This document shows positions 41,941 to 50,085 of a stretch of DNA of 53,197 nucleotides, one piece after another. The stretch comes from Planctomyces sp. SH-PL62 (lineage in GTDB: Bacteria > Planctomycetota > Planctomycetia > Planctomycetales > Planctomycetaceae). The notes below the pieces were generated by a model, which saw nothing but the letters and a program-made list of their open reading frames with translations, searched no databases and was not told the origin of the DNA. Positions within the stretch are counted from its first letter, which is position 1, and each line of letters opens with the position of its first letter. Location: positions 1 through 53,197 of the forward strand of contig CAMDPX010000016.1 in assembly GCA_945905295.1 (NCBI GenBank), in the 5' to 3' direction. Position numbers and translations under genes: made by a program.

Positions 41941-43524
41941 TCATCTCTTGGCCGCTCTGGCCGCCTGCTTCACGAGTTTGTCTCGTTGGGCATTGGCCGT
42001 GGCCATCAGGATGCTGCCGATGGCGAGTATGACGATCCCAAGGACGAAGGAACCCAGCGAGAACAGCACGTAAAGATTTCCCCCCTCGTCCCCCATCATC
42101 CATTTGACGCCCCAGAGCGGCAGAGCGCAGACGATACCTCCCGCCCCGGTTTTGATGAGCAACATCGCCGACTTGCGCTTGGGCACGGTGGGATCGTTCG
42201 CCAGCCAAACGATATCCTTCGCCATCGTGTCGAGCTTGAGGTGCTTCTTGTAGTACAAGCCGAACAACCCGTTGGCACGCATGGCGAAGACCGCGCCGAA
42301 GCCGAACATCGCCTGCGACAAAACGATGCCGACCATCGGAATGATGGCCCCCTTCCAGGGAAGTGGCTTCGTCTGATATTTCGGATCGTCCACCGGCACT
42401 TCCTGGATCGCCTCCCCTTTTTTGGGATTGTTCTTTTTGGCGACCACTTCGGCGAGATCCGCACCCAACAGTGCGTTCGTCTTGAAGTTGTAGGCCATCG
42501 TCCCCGCGAACTCGTTGGCTCCCTTCCAACCGACCGCGAACGCCAATCCCACGGGCACGAGCGATGGCAACATCACCACAAACGTGATCGCGGCCCAATA
42601 CACGCTGGCTCCAAACGATTTGGCCCAGGCCTGAAATTGAATGTGCATCAACCAGCCACGAGTCGTGATCGGCATCGTCATGTGGACCATCACCTGCGGT
42701 ATCATCAACACCAAGATCAGTTCAAAGACTGCTTGAAGGGCGAGAGCCGGAATCCACATTTGGCGAGAATTGAAGTACCCCGCAGGCATCGTCAAGAAAA
42801 AGAGTTGCAGTCCCATCACGATTCGCCACAGCATGTACTTAATCCCCAGCGCCACGCAGGTGAACATGTCAAAGTTGATGCGCGGCATGTTCTCCCGTTT
42901 ATCCATCGTGGCTTTGATGATCTCGCTATTCAGAAACCACAACCAGCCGTTGGGAACCATGCTCGTGACGAACAACAGGCCGAGCCAGAACATTCGCGGC
43001 GGAAAACTCACGCACCACGTGACCATGAACAGGCAGCAGAAATTCAACACGGAGAAAACCAGCGTGTAGATCCCAGTCCGAATCGCCAGCGGCTTGTTCT
43101 CCAGCAGAAACTGTTTGGAGTTCTTGATGACCACTCGGAAAAAGAGTTTGGGATCGATCCCTTTCTGCTTCTCCTTGGTCAAGCCGGTCTCAAAGTTCAG
43201 ACCGCACGCCGGGCACTCGTTGACTTCCTCCTCATAGATTTCCTGGCCGCATTTCGGACAGACGCGAGTGTTTTCATCTTCGACACCGTCCAGGTCGAGA
43301 TTCTTCAGCGCGTGCTCGTGGTCGTCGTGGTGCTCGTCCTTCTTGGCCTTGGCGGGCGCTGGCTTTTTGCTTGCCGGTTTGGACGTCGCGCCCGACTTCG
43401 CACCATCGCCCGCCGGCACTTTGACTTTTTCCTCGCAGCCGGGGCACTTCACCAGCTTGCCTCGTGCCGCATCCGGAGCGGCAAACACTTTTTCGCAACT
43501 TTGACAACGCACCTTGACCGGCAT
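41941..43524 (-). CDS. Zinc-ribbon polytopic membrane protein, function unknown
   Basis: A 527-residue protein. An N-terminal zinc ribbon MPVKVRCQSCEKVFAAP...CPGCEEKV (Cys pairs at about 7/10 and 27/30), a Lys/Ala/Pro-rich linker, a second ribbon VCPKCGQEI...CPACGLNF, then about eight hydrophobic segments and a basic C-terminus. This N-terminal ribbon (MPVKVRCQSCEKVF-like) recurs on many planctomycete membrane proteins. Its substrate is unknown. ATG 43524 with GGAGA upstream is preferred to the longer frame. Confidence 0.8.
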   Translation of the reverse strand: MPVKVRCQSCEKVFAAPDAARGKLVKCPGCEEKVKVPAGDGAKSGATSKPASKKPAPAKAKKDEHHDDHEHALKNLDLDGVEDENTRVCPKCGQEIYEEEVNECPACGLNFETGLTKEKQKGIDPKLFFRVVIKNSKQFLLENKPLAIRTGIYTLVFSVLNFCCLFMVTWCVSFPPRMFWLGLLFVTSMVPNGWLWFLNSEIIKATMDKRENMPRINFDMFTCVALGIKYMLWRIVMGLQLFFLTMPAGYFNSRQMWIPALALQAVFELILVLMIPQVMVHMTMPITTRGWLMHIQFQAWAKSFGASVYWAAITFVVMLPSLVPVGLAFAVGWKGANEFAGTMAYNFKTNALLGADLAEVVAKKNNPKKGEAIQEVPVDDPKYQTKPLPWKGAIIPMVGIVLSQAMFGFGAVFAMRANGLFGLYYKKHLKLDTMAKDIVWLANDPTVPKRKSAMLLIKTGAGGIVCALPLWGVKWMMGDEGGNLYVLFSLGSFVLGIVILAIGSILMATANAQRDKLVKQAARAAKR

Positions 43525-43629
43525 CGCAGTCTCTCCGCACGCACGAACGAGGACGAACACGTCTTCACGAGCAGCACAATCTAGCGGCGGCGCTCGGCGA
43601 ATTCACGGCTGTTGCGGCGAAGAAACAGA

Positions 43630-43686
43630 CCAGCCCGACGCGTGAGCGAGGGAATTTCGTCGATCCTCACTCGCGCGTCGGGCTGG
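43630..43686. repeat. Inverted repeat, AGCCCGACGCG family (second copy)
   Basis: CCAGCCCGACGCGTGAGCGA... (43630-43652) faces its near-complement ending GTCGGGCTGG (43665-43686). It lies 21 bases after the stop of the DUF1501 gene. Confidence 0.88.
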
Positions 43687-43707
43687 TATGACTCAATCAG
43701 CGGGCCG

Positions 43708-45000
43708 TCAGGCGATCAACTCGTTGATCCCTGAGTAGGCGGGATCGGCGATGGGCATCGGCCGCCCGCCAATGTCGAATGTGCCCGATGAATCCACCCC
43801 CAAAGCTCGCAGATAGGTGTGGAAGAGATGCCCGGCGGTCACTTCGCGGTCGGTGACTTGAGTGCCGTTGGCGTTCGTCTTGCCGATCACCGCGCCGGGG
43901 ATCACCTTCGCTCCGCCGACGAGCACCGACCAGGCCGTCCCCCAGTGGTCGCGGCCAAACAGGTGATTGATGTTCGGCGTGCGGCCGAACTCGCAGAGCA
44001 CCACGACCAGCGTCGATTCCAACATCCCGCGATCGGCGAGGTCACCGACCAACGTCGCAAACGGTTGGTCCCATTCGCCGAGTTGCTCCAGATGGAAATT
44101 GAAGTTCTCGTTATGCGTGTCGTAGTTCGAATGCGTGACTTGCACGAACGTGACGCCGCGATCCAGCAACCGCCGAGCCAGCAAGCAATGCCGGCCGAAG
44201 TCATGCTTGCCGTAGCGAGCCTGATCGGCGTCCGATTCCTTGGTCAGGTCAAACGCATCGCGCTGAGCCATCATCTGCTGAGCTTGATCGTAGCTCTGCA
44301 CGAACGCGTCGGTCATCGCGGTGCGGCGCTTGAGATTGAACCGCTCGTTGGCCTGCTTGCGGAAGTCGTTGCGTGACGCATCGACCGCTTCGGCGATTGC
44401 TTCGGGCCGCTCCGAATTCGCCGGAGGCTTACCGTTGCCGAGCGAGATGCTGGCGTACTTCGGACCGAGATACGCCGAGTCGTTGCCGCGACCACCGCCG
44501 CCACCGGGCGTGATGATGATGTGGCCGGGCAAGCCCGCGCTCTCCGGTGACAGCGACTTCGCCGCGACTGCCCCCAATTGAGGAAACGACATGCCGGGAG
44601 TCTCCTTCCGCCCGGTCAGCATCATGTGCATCCCTTTGCCGTGATCGTTCTCCTTCGTGTTGATGCTGCGAATGATCGCCAGCCGGTGCATCTGCTTGGC
44701 CGTATGCGGCAACAACTCGCTGATGTGGACTCCGGTCTGCGAGGTCGCAATCGCTCGGAACGGTCCGCCGGTGTCGGTCCCCGGTTTTGGATCCCAGCTT
44801 TCCAATTGAGAAAGACCTCCGTGCATATTGAAGACAATCACGCGCTTCTGCTGCTTCGCGAGCTGCTCCGCCATGACCGGCCGCGTGAGCGTCCCGATCC
44901 CCCCACCGACGATCGTCCCCGCACCAGCGGCGACACCCCCCAAGAACTGACGGCGTCCGATCAAGTGCTCCGGTGACTGACAGGCATACGAGCATTTCAT
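43708..45000 (-). CDS. DUF1501 family protein with Tat-type signal (set 1)
   Basis: A 430-residue protein of the sulfatase/alkaline-phosphatase-like DUF1501 family, abundant in planctomycetes and usually next to DUF1549/DUF1553 genes. The signal has RRQFLGG near residue 17, then a glycine-rich hydrophobic stretch, so export by Tat is likely. Marks include MHGGLSQLESWDPKP, EFGRTPNINHLFGRDHWG and a C-terminal DPAYSGINELI. ATG 45000 has GAAGAGG upstream; the longer frame would begin at TTG. It lies downstream of the inserted toxin-antitoxin pair. Biochemical function is not established. Confidence 0.9.
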   Translation of the reverse strand: MKCSYACQSPEHLIGRRQFLGGVAAGAGTIVGGGIGTLTRPVMAEQLAKQQKRVIVFNMHGGLSQLESWDPKPGTDTGGPFRAIATSQTGVHISELLPHTAKQMHRLAIIRSINTKENDHGKGMHMMLTGRKETPGMSFPQLGAVAAKSLSPESAGLPGHIIITPGGGGGRGNDSAYLGPKYASISLGNGKPPANSERPEAIAEAVDASRNDFRKQANERFNLKRRTAMTDAFVQSYDQAQQMMAQRDAFDLTKESDADQARYGKHDFGRHCLLARRLLDRGVTFVQVTHSNYDTHNENFNFHLEQLGEWDQPFATLVGDLADRGMLESTLVVVLCEFGRTPNINHLFGRDHWGTAWSVLVGGAKVIPGAVIGKTNANGTQVTDREVTAGHLFHTYLRALGVDSSGTFDIGGRPMPIADPAYSGINELIA

Positions 45001-45024
45001 GGCAGACCTCTTCAATTGAAACCG

Positions 45025-45480
45025 TCACACTCCATGTGACGAAGGTATTGAACACGACAACCAAACTTCCACGACTAATCCAGGCACTCGCACAAAGTCT
45101 TTCAGGTTTCGGGACAGCAGCGTGGCGTCATTCTGAATTGCGATGGCGGCGTTCTTGAGGTCCATCGTTTTGACTCGCAATCGCTGTCTCACCAACCCTA
45201 CATAAACGTCAGCACTCTCGTTGGTCCATTTCAGGACATCCCAATCGTCAAACGCCTCAAAGACGCGGAACAGTTGGTGGTAAAGCGGAACTTGAGATCG
45301 GGCGTTCAACGTTCCGTGAATTTCCGCCAGCCACCCACGCATCATTTCTTCAAACGAGACAATTGATGTAGCCGCCGAGTGAATCTCATCAAGAGTCTGC
45401 AATTTCCGTTTCAACCGCGTTCCGGACACGCTCTCCTTCACAAATTCGCTCAAGTGGTCGGTATCGAGCAGGTAGATCAT
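45025..45480 (-). CDS. VapC-type PIN-domain toxin
   Basis: A 151-residue PIN-domain ribonuclease. Residues LLDTDHLSEF (Asp near 6), SIVSFEEMMRGW (Glu), MDLKNAAIAIQNDATLLSRN (Asp) and LKDFVRVPGL give the four expected acidic or ordered positions, so it looks intact. VapC toxins cleave tRNA or rRNA when freed from the antitoxin. It follows the antitoxin-like gene by three bases and lies between the DUF1549/DUF1553 and DUF1501 genes of set 1. Confidence 0.88.
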   Translation of the reverse strand: MIYLLDTDHLSEFVKESVSGTRLKRKLQTLDEIHSAATSIVSFEEMMRGWLAEIHGTLNARSQVPLYHQLFRVFEAFDDWDVLKWTNESADVYVGLVRQRLRVKTMDLKNAAIAIQNDATLLSRNLKDFVRVPGLVVEVWLSCSIPSSHGV

Positions 45481-45483
45481 CGC

Positions 45484-45699
45484 TCAGCCCTCGACGTCTT
45501 CGGGGTACGGTTGCGATTCGCGGTACTCGCGGCCCTGTTTGATGATCTCGTCAAAGAGCGGTTCGTCTTTGAACATTCCGAAGGTCTTTTCCCAGGATCT
45601 TTTCCGTGGCTGCGCGGGCGACGCCATCACAATAGTCCGGAGTTCCGCCAGTTCACGTTCCAGTCGATCGACTTGTTCTTGCAGTTTTGCGGTACTCAT
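45484..45699 (-). CDS. Putative antitoxin paired with the PIN toxin
   Basis: A 71-residue acidic protein with an N-terminal heptad-type helix (LQEQVDRLERELAELR) and a C-terminal segment SWEKTFGMFKDEPLFDEI, a form common for VapC-binding tails. Its position three bases ahead of the toxin is the main evidence. No ribbon-helix-helix or AbrB domain is obvious, so the operator-binding part is uncertain. Confidence 0.75.
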   Translation of the reverse strand: MSTAKLQEQVDRLERELAELRTIVMASPAQPRKRSWEKTFGMFKDEPLFDEIIKQGREYRESQPYPEDVEG

Positions 45700-45737
45700 G
45701 ACTTCGCTCCTTAAATCAAGCGACTCGCCCTTAGCAG

Positions 45738-48290
45738 TCAGTGATTAAACCGAAACTCCGCGGACGACAGCAACCCCCAAACCATTTCTTGGATGGCGGG
45801 GACGCGGGCGGCGGCGCGAGATTGTAGGTAGTTCGTAACCAGCGCGATCTCGTCATCGGTGGGACGGCGATTGAGAACGTGCAGATACATTTCTTCGGCT
45901 AGCAGCTTCGGGTCTTGTTGAGTGTTGAGCGGAGTCGCCAGCACTCCCGCCCAATTATGAATCGTGCCGCCGTTACCGTAGAACAAGGCTTGGTCGGCGG
46001 TCGCGTAGAAGACGTCCTGAGGTTGTCCGGCACCGCCGCCGAACATTGCGATGAACGGGCCGGCGTTGGCTCGGAGCAGTTTTTCAAAGATGTGTTCTTC
46101 GACTTGTCGTTCGCGTCCGCCGAGCGGCAACGGAACGACGACGGGCGGTTTCGCGGCAGCTGCGGATGCTGCAGCCTTATCGATTTCTGCGTTCGCGGTC
46201 ACGGTCTGCATGCCGATGTAGCCGGTCGCGCTGAGCGTGCTGGCGGTGAGTTGCTCGGGAGTCAGCGGCCTCAAACTGGCGACGTAGAAGTGCTCGGTGC
46301 AGAACTGCGTGATCTGTTCGCGAGTCGCGGCGAGTTGGTCGGCGTCGGACTTCGCTTGCTGATGAACCGTTGCCAGCAGCGCGGTCATGTCGGTCACGGT
46401 TTTTTGAGCGGCAGTCTTCGCGGCTTCGTCGGTCGCTTGAGTCAGCATCTGTTGAGCGGTCGCGAGCTCGGTTTGTTTCGCGACGAGCACGGCATGTGAT
46501 GCAGCGGCCTTTGTGACTTGTTCGTTGTAGCCGGCGAGCGTCTTCAACCCGGCGATACGTCGAGCAATGACGTTGCGGTTCGCGTTGATGGCTCGAATCC
46601 CGACGGCGGCGGCTTCGGCCTTCTCGCGAGCGGCGTCGAGCTTCGCTTTCTCGGCGGTCCACTTCTCGCGCACCGGATTGATCGCGGCAGCGGCGGTCGT
46701 GAAGGCGTCTCCCTTCGTCTTGGCGGCAGCGGCTTGCGTCTCGCGAGTCTTTGTAAGCGCGGCGACTTCATTGTTGAGCGCGGTCGCGCGAGCCTGAAAG
46801 AACTCAGTCGCTTTTTTCAGGTCCGCGTCGTTCGGAATCTTTGCGAGTGCTTCGCCCGCTTTCGCGGCAATCTCGGCGAGCGGTTTGGCTGCTTCCGTTT
46901 TCGGAGTGATCAGCCCGTCGGTTTTCGCGACCACGTCCGTCGCGGCATCCCACTGCTTGCGAGCCTCGACAGCCGCGGCGGTCACTTTGTTGAGTTCGTC
47001 TCGGACTGGCGAGACCGACTTCTTCGCCGCGTCGAACTCCAATTCTGTCGGTTTCGCGGCTTCCTTCGATTGGTCGATCGCCGCGGTGATTTCTTTTTGC
47101 TTCGCATCGAGCGTGGCCAGTAACGCGGCGGCTTGTTGCGATGCGGCGTTCCAATCGGGAGGCAGTTCGCCTGATCGCTGGTAGGTCTGCGACAGCGCGA
47201 TCTCGCGGATCATCGGCTTCACGTCGTACTTCAACGCGACGATCTCGGCCGTGAGTAGATCGAGCAACTCCGGATGCGTCGGCGGGTTGTCCGAATGATT
47301 GAGGTCGAGTGGATGCACGATGCCTCGGCCGAGCATCATCGCCCAGATCCGGTTCGCAAGGTTGCGATTGAACTGCGCGTTGTTGGTGGACGTGATTGCC
47401 TCGGCGAGTTTCATTCGGCGGCTGTACTTCGGAACTGGGCGGGTCTTGTCGGTCGGCTTGACGTTGTATTCCTCGCCGATCGGCAGCAACGGATCTTCGA
47501 CGAACGTCCCGGCGGGGACGCGGGGAGCACTGACGCCCGACTCTTTCGTGAAGACCGATGTGAACGCCACGTCGCCGTCCGCTTTCTCGCCGAGGAACTG
47601 CTTCTTCGCGGCCACATCGTTGAACATCACCGTGCGAACGACGAACGCCTGCACGCCGTAGTAATCCGACTGCAAGAAGTCATTGACCAACGGGCTGTCG
47701 TGACACTGAGCACATTGAAAATCGCGACCGAAGAACAGCCGGCCGATGTCGCGCGTCACCAGGTTCGGTTCGGCCGTGCGGTCGAGGAAAAACTTCGCGG
47801 CTGGCCGAGTCGCCGGGTCAACGCCGTCCGTCGCGATGATCTCGCGGACCAATTGGTCGTATGGCTTGTTGGCGAGAAACGACTCGTACAAATACTTCTG
47901 CCACTCCGGCGAGGGGACGTGCGCGTCGGCTCGGCGTTCCATCAGCATCACGTCGAACGTGTTCGCCAGGTGCCGAGCGAATCGCGGTGACGTCAACAGT
48001 TTTTCGATCAGCTTCTGCCGCTTATCGGGAGCCGTGTCATCCAGAAACGCTTTCGCCTCCGGCCCCATCGGAGTCATACCATTGAGGTCGAGGCTGACTC
48101 GCCGCACGAATTCCGCATCGGAACAAATCGGAGCCAATGGACCCAATCCAGTGGCATTCACCAACTGGTCGATCCGCTGATGCAACGGCGTTTGAGCCTG
48201 AGCGATCCCAGACAACGACACCGCGAAAAACATCGCGGCGAACGCGAACGGTCGAACGGAAAACAGCGGCCAGGAAAATCTTGCCGGCAT
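45738..48290 (-). CDS. DUF1549/DUF1553 protein with a long coiled-coil insert (set 1)
   Basis: An 850-residue exported protein with a signal peptide (about 1-33, ending AQAQT). DUF1549 spans about 36-230 and contains CAQCH (193-197), a single c-type-heme-like motif. DUF1553 begins at about 291 (KLAEAITSTNNAQFNRNLAN; NPPTHPELLDLL) and is broken after SQTYQRSG (366-373). Residues about 380-665 are Ala/Lys/Glu-rich helix with coiled-coil character. The DUF1553 pattern resumes at FYVASLRPLTPEQL (668-681) and ends VWGLLSSAEF. The insert is thus inside DUF1553. The family role is unknown. Confidence 0.88.
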   Translation of the reverse strand: MPARFSWPLFSVRPFAFAAMFFAVSLSGIAQAQTPLHQRIDQLVNATGLGPLAPICSDAEFVRRVSLDLNGMTPMGPEAKAFLDDTAPDKRQKLIEKLLTSPRFARHLANTFDVMLMERRADAHVPSPEWQKYLYESFLANKPYDQLVREIIATDGVDPATRPAAKFFLDRTAEPNLVTRDIGRLFFGRDFQCAQCHDSPLVNDFLQSDYYGVQAFVVRTVMFNDVAAKKQFLGEKADGDVAFTSVFTKESGVSAPRVPAGTFVEDPLLPIGEEYNVKPTDKTRPVPKYSRRMKLAEAITSTNNAQFNRNLANRIWAMMLGRGIVHPLDLNHSDNPPTHPELLDLLTAEIVALKYDVKPMIREIALSQTYQRSGELPPDWNAASQQAAALLATLDAKQKEITAAIDQSKEAAKPTELEFDAAKKSVSPVRDELNKVTAAAVEARKQWDAATDVVAKTDGLITPKTEAAKPLAEIAAKAGEALAKIPNDADLKKATEFFQARATALNNEVAALTKTRETQAAAAKTKGDAFTTAAAAINPVREKWTAEKAKLDAAREKAEAAAVGIRAINANRNVIARRIAGLKTLAGYNEQVTKAAASHAVLVAKQTELATAQQMLTQATDEAAKTAAQKTVTDMTALLATVHQQAKSDADQLAATREQITQFCTEHFYVASLRPLTPEQLTASTLSATGYIGMQTVTANAEIDKAAASAAAAKPPVVVPLPLGGRERQVEEHIFEKLLRANAGPFIAMFGGGAGQPQDVFYATADQALFYGNGGTIHNWAGVLATPLNTQQDPKLLAEEMYLHVLNRRPTDDEIALVTNYLQSRAAARVPAIQEMVWGLLSSAEFRFNH

Positions 48291-48579
48291 TCAGTGAGCC
48301 TCCGGCGAATTAGGTGGGAACCGAGTCAGGCGGGAGAGGCCATCCACGGCCTCCAATTGGTATCGGCTGATGCGTACCGTAGGCCGGTCGCCAGACATCG
48401 TCAACCAGAACACCTTGCCGAGTCAGCCTCAACGGCCAGAAGCTGGTCCGGTCGTGACGCTTCTACTTCCCAGTACGAGCACGGCAACAAACAAACGAGT
48501 CAGGTCACTTTGATTTCAAAGAGACCTGACCCGCTCGGATGGCGTCAGTCCGTTTCTTTTCCACAGCGACACCTCTTCT
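48291..48579. other. Intergenic region with one hairpin
   Basis: No gene is supported. A hairpin of the GTCAGGTC type (48499-48530) is the only structure seen. Confidence 0.5.
48499..48530. repeat. GTCAGGTC...GACCTGAC hairpin
   Basis: 15-base arms GTCAGGTCACTTTGA and TCAAAGAGACCTGAC with one mismatch and a two-base loop. The outer bases resemble the GGGGTCAGGTC family ends, so it may be a shortened relative. Confidence 0.75.
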
Positions 48580-50010
48580 TCAAGCCAGGATGTCCGTGAC
48601 GACTTCGCCGTCCACATCGGTCAGTCGATGATCGCGGCCGGCATGGCGGAAGGTCAGTTGCGTGTGGTCGAATCCCAGCAGGTGCAGGATCGTCGCGTGA
48701 AAGTCGGGCATCGTGACTTTGTCTTTGGCAACGTAGTAACCGAAGTCATCGGTCTGACCATAGGTCATGCCGCCGCGTACTCCGCCGCCGGCCATCCAAA
48801 TACTGAAGGCGTGCGGATGATGATCGCGGCCGTCGTTCCCCTGAGCGGCCGGAGTGCGGCCGAACTCGGTGCCGAAGATAACCAGCGTGTCGTCCAGCAG
48901 GCCGCGCGATTTGAGGTCTCGCAGCAGTCCGGCGATGGGCTTATCAACCTTCTTCGCGTTGGACGAATGATTGTTTCGCAGGTCGCCGTGCGCGTCCCAG
49001 TAGTTGCGCGGGTAACTGAAGTTGGCCTGGACGAATCGGACTCCCGATTCGATGCAGCGTCTCGCCAGCAAGCACTCGCGGCCGTACTCGTCGGTCGGTT
49101 CTTCTCCCACGCCGTACAGCTTGCGAGTCGCCTCGCTCTCTTGGGACAAGTCCATCACGCGCGGTGCTTCCATCTGCATCCGAAAGCTCATCTCGAACGC
49201 GGCGATGCGGGCTTCGAGTCGCGGATCGTCCCCGACGCGGGCGAGATGCTCGCGATTGCGCTGCGCGATCAGATTGAGTTGCAGCCGTTGCAGCGACGGG
49301 TCATCGCCCGGCTTGAGATTCGACAACGCGGCTTGCTGGAACGGCGTGGAGCCGTCGCCGATCCGCGTTCCTTGAAAGCTGGCCGGAAGAAACGCCGAGC
49401 CGTAGTTCTGTGCTCCGCCGTGATACAGCGATGGGCTGAGGCTGATGAAGCCGGGCAAGTTCTGGTTCTCGGTGCCGAGACCATACAGCGTCCACGCGCC
49501 GAGGCTCGGCCGCGCGAAGACGCCGCTGCCGGTGTTCATGTTGAGCAATGCCGGACCATGCGAAACCTGATCGGCTCCGTTCATCGAGCGAATCACACAG
49601 ATGTCGTCGATAACCGATCCAATTTCTGGAAAGAGTTCGCTGACCTCAACACCGCTCTGGCCATGCTTGGCGAACTTCCAAGGTGACGCGAGCAGGTTGC
49701 CGGTCGGAGCGAATTCAAACTTTGGCTTCGCGATCGGCAACGGCTGACCGTTGCGCTTGGCGAGTTCCGGTTTTGGATCAAACGAGTCGACGTGCGAAAC
49801 TCCTCCGTGCATGAAGAGGAAAATGATTCGCTTGGCCTTGGCTGGGAAATGCGGTGGCTTGGCTGCGAGCGGATTGGTGGTCGCGGATTCCGCGCGGGCT
49901 TGTTCCGTCAACAGTCCGAGCAGTGCAACGTGGCCGAAGCCGCAGGCGGCGCGGCGAAGTGCTTCGCGACGATTTAACCGCGATGCGACGGGGTCGGGAG
50001 TCTTTTTCAT
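48580..50010 (-). CDS. DUF1501 family protein with Tat-type signal (set 2), start codon inside a repeat
   Basis: A 476-residue protein if it starts MKKTPDPVASRLNRREALRR. The RRE motif and the following hydrophobic stretch (AACGFGHVALLGLL) form a Tat-like signal. DUF1501 marks are MHGGVSHVDSFDPKP, RSMNGADQVSHGPALLNMN, EFGRTP and a C-terminal GRDHRLTDVDGEVV. The ATG (50008-50010) and MKKTPDP are encoded by the left arm of the repeat at 49990-50074. An alternative ATG at 50053-50055 lies in the right arm, with GGGAG eight bases upstream, also in the repeat. Either way the repeat provides the initiation region. It follows the set 2 DUF1549/DUF1553 gene. Confidence 0.9.
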   Translation of the reverse strand: MKKTPDPVASRLNRREALRRAACGFGHVALLGLLTEQARAESATTNPLAAKPPHFPAKAKRIIFLFMHGGVSHVDSFDPKPELAKRNGQPLPIAKPKFEFAPTGNLLASPWKFAKHGQSGVEVSELFPEIGSVIDDICVIRSMNGADQVSHGPALLNMNTGSGVFARPSLGAWTLYGLGTENQNLPGFISLSPSLYHGGAQNYGSAFLPASFQGTRIGDGSTPFQQAALSNLKPGDDPSLQRLQLNLIAQRNREHLARVGDDPRLEARIAAFEMSFRMQMEAPRVMDLSQESEATRKLYGVGEEPTDEYGRECLLARRCIESGVRFVQANFSYPRNYWDAHGDLRNNHSSNAKKVDKPIAGLLRDLKSRGLLDDTLVIFGTEFGRTPAAQGNDGRDHHPHAFSIWMAGGGVRGGMTYGQTDDFGYYVAKDKVTMPDFHATILHLLGFDHTQLTFRHAGRDHRLTDVDGEVVTDILA

Positions 50011-50074
50011 GCCGCAGAAATCGGCAAAAACTTTCGAGTCGATGTGATGCGGCATGAAAAAGACTCCCGACCCC
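49990..50074. repeat. GGGGTCGGGAGTC-family inverted repeat (copy 5)
   Basis: Perfect 27-base arms (49990-50016 and 50048-50074), inner arm TGCCGCA as in copy 2. It contains the start codon(s) of the DUF1501 gene. Confidence 0.96.
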
Positions 50075-50085
50075 TTTGTGGTGGG

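Noticed and set aside
41893-43584. 563-codon plus-strand open frame antisense to the zinc-ribbon membrane protein
   Set aside because: Composition is His/Arg/Gln-rich and typical of a shadow frame in high-GC DNA; the minus-strand gene has clear zinc ribbons, membrane helices and a ribosome-binding site.
27976-50074. GGGGTCGGGAGTC elements as ordinary rho-independent terminators
   Set aside because: The stems are long but no T-tract follows the closing arm; the five-T run lies inside the left arm. They may still affect RNA ends, but the standard terminator form is absent.
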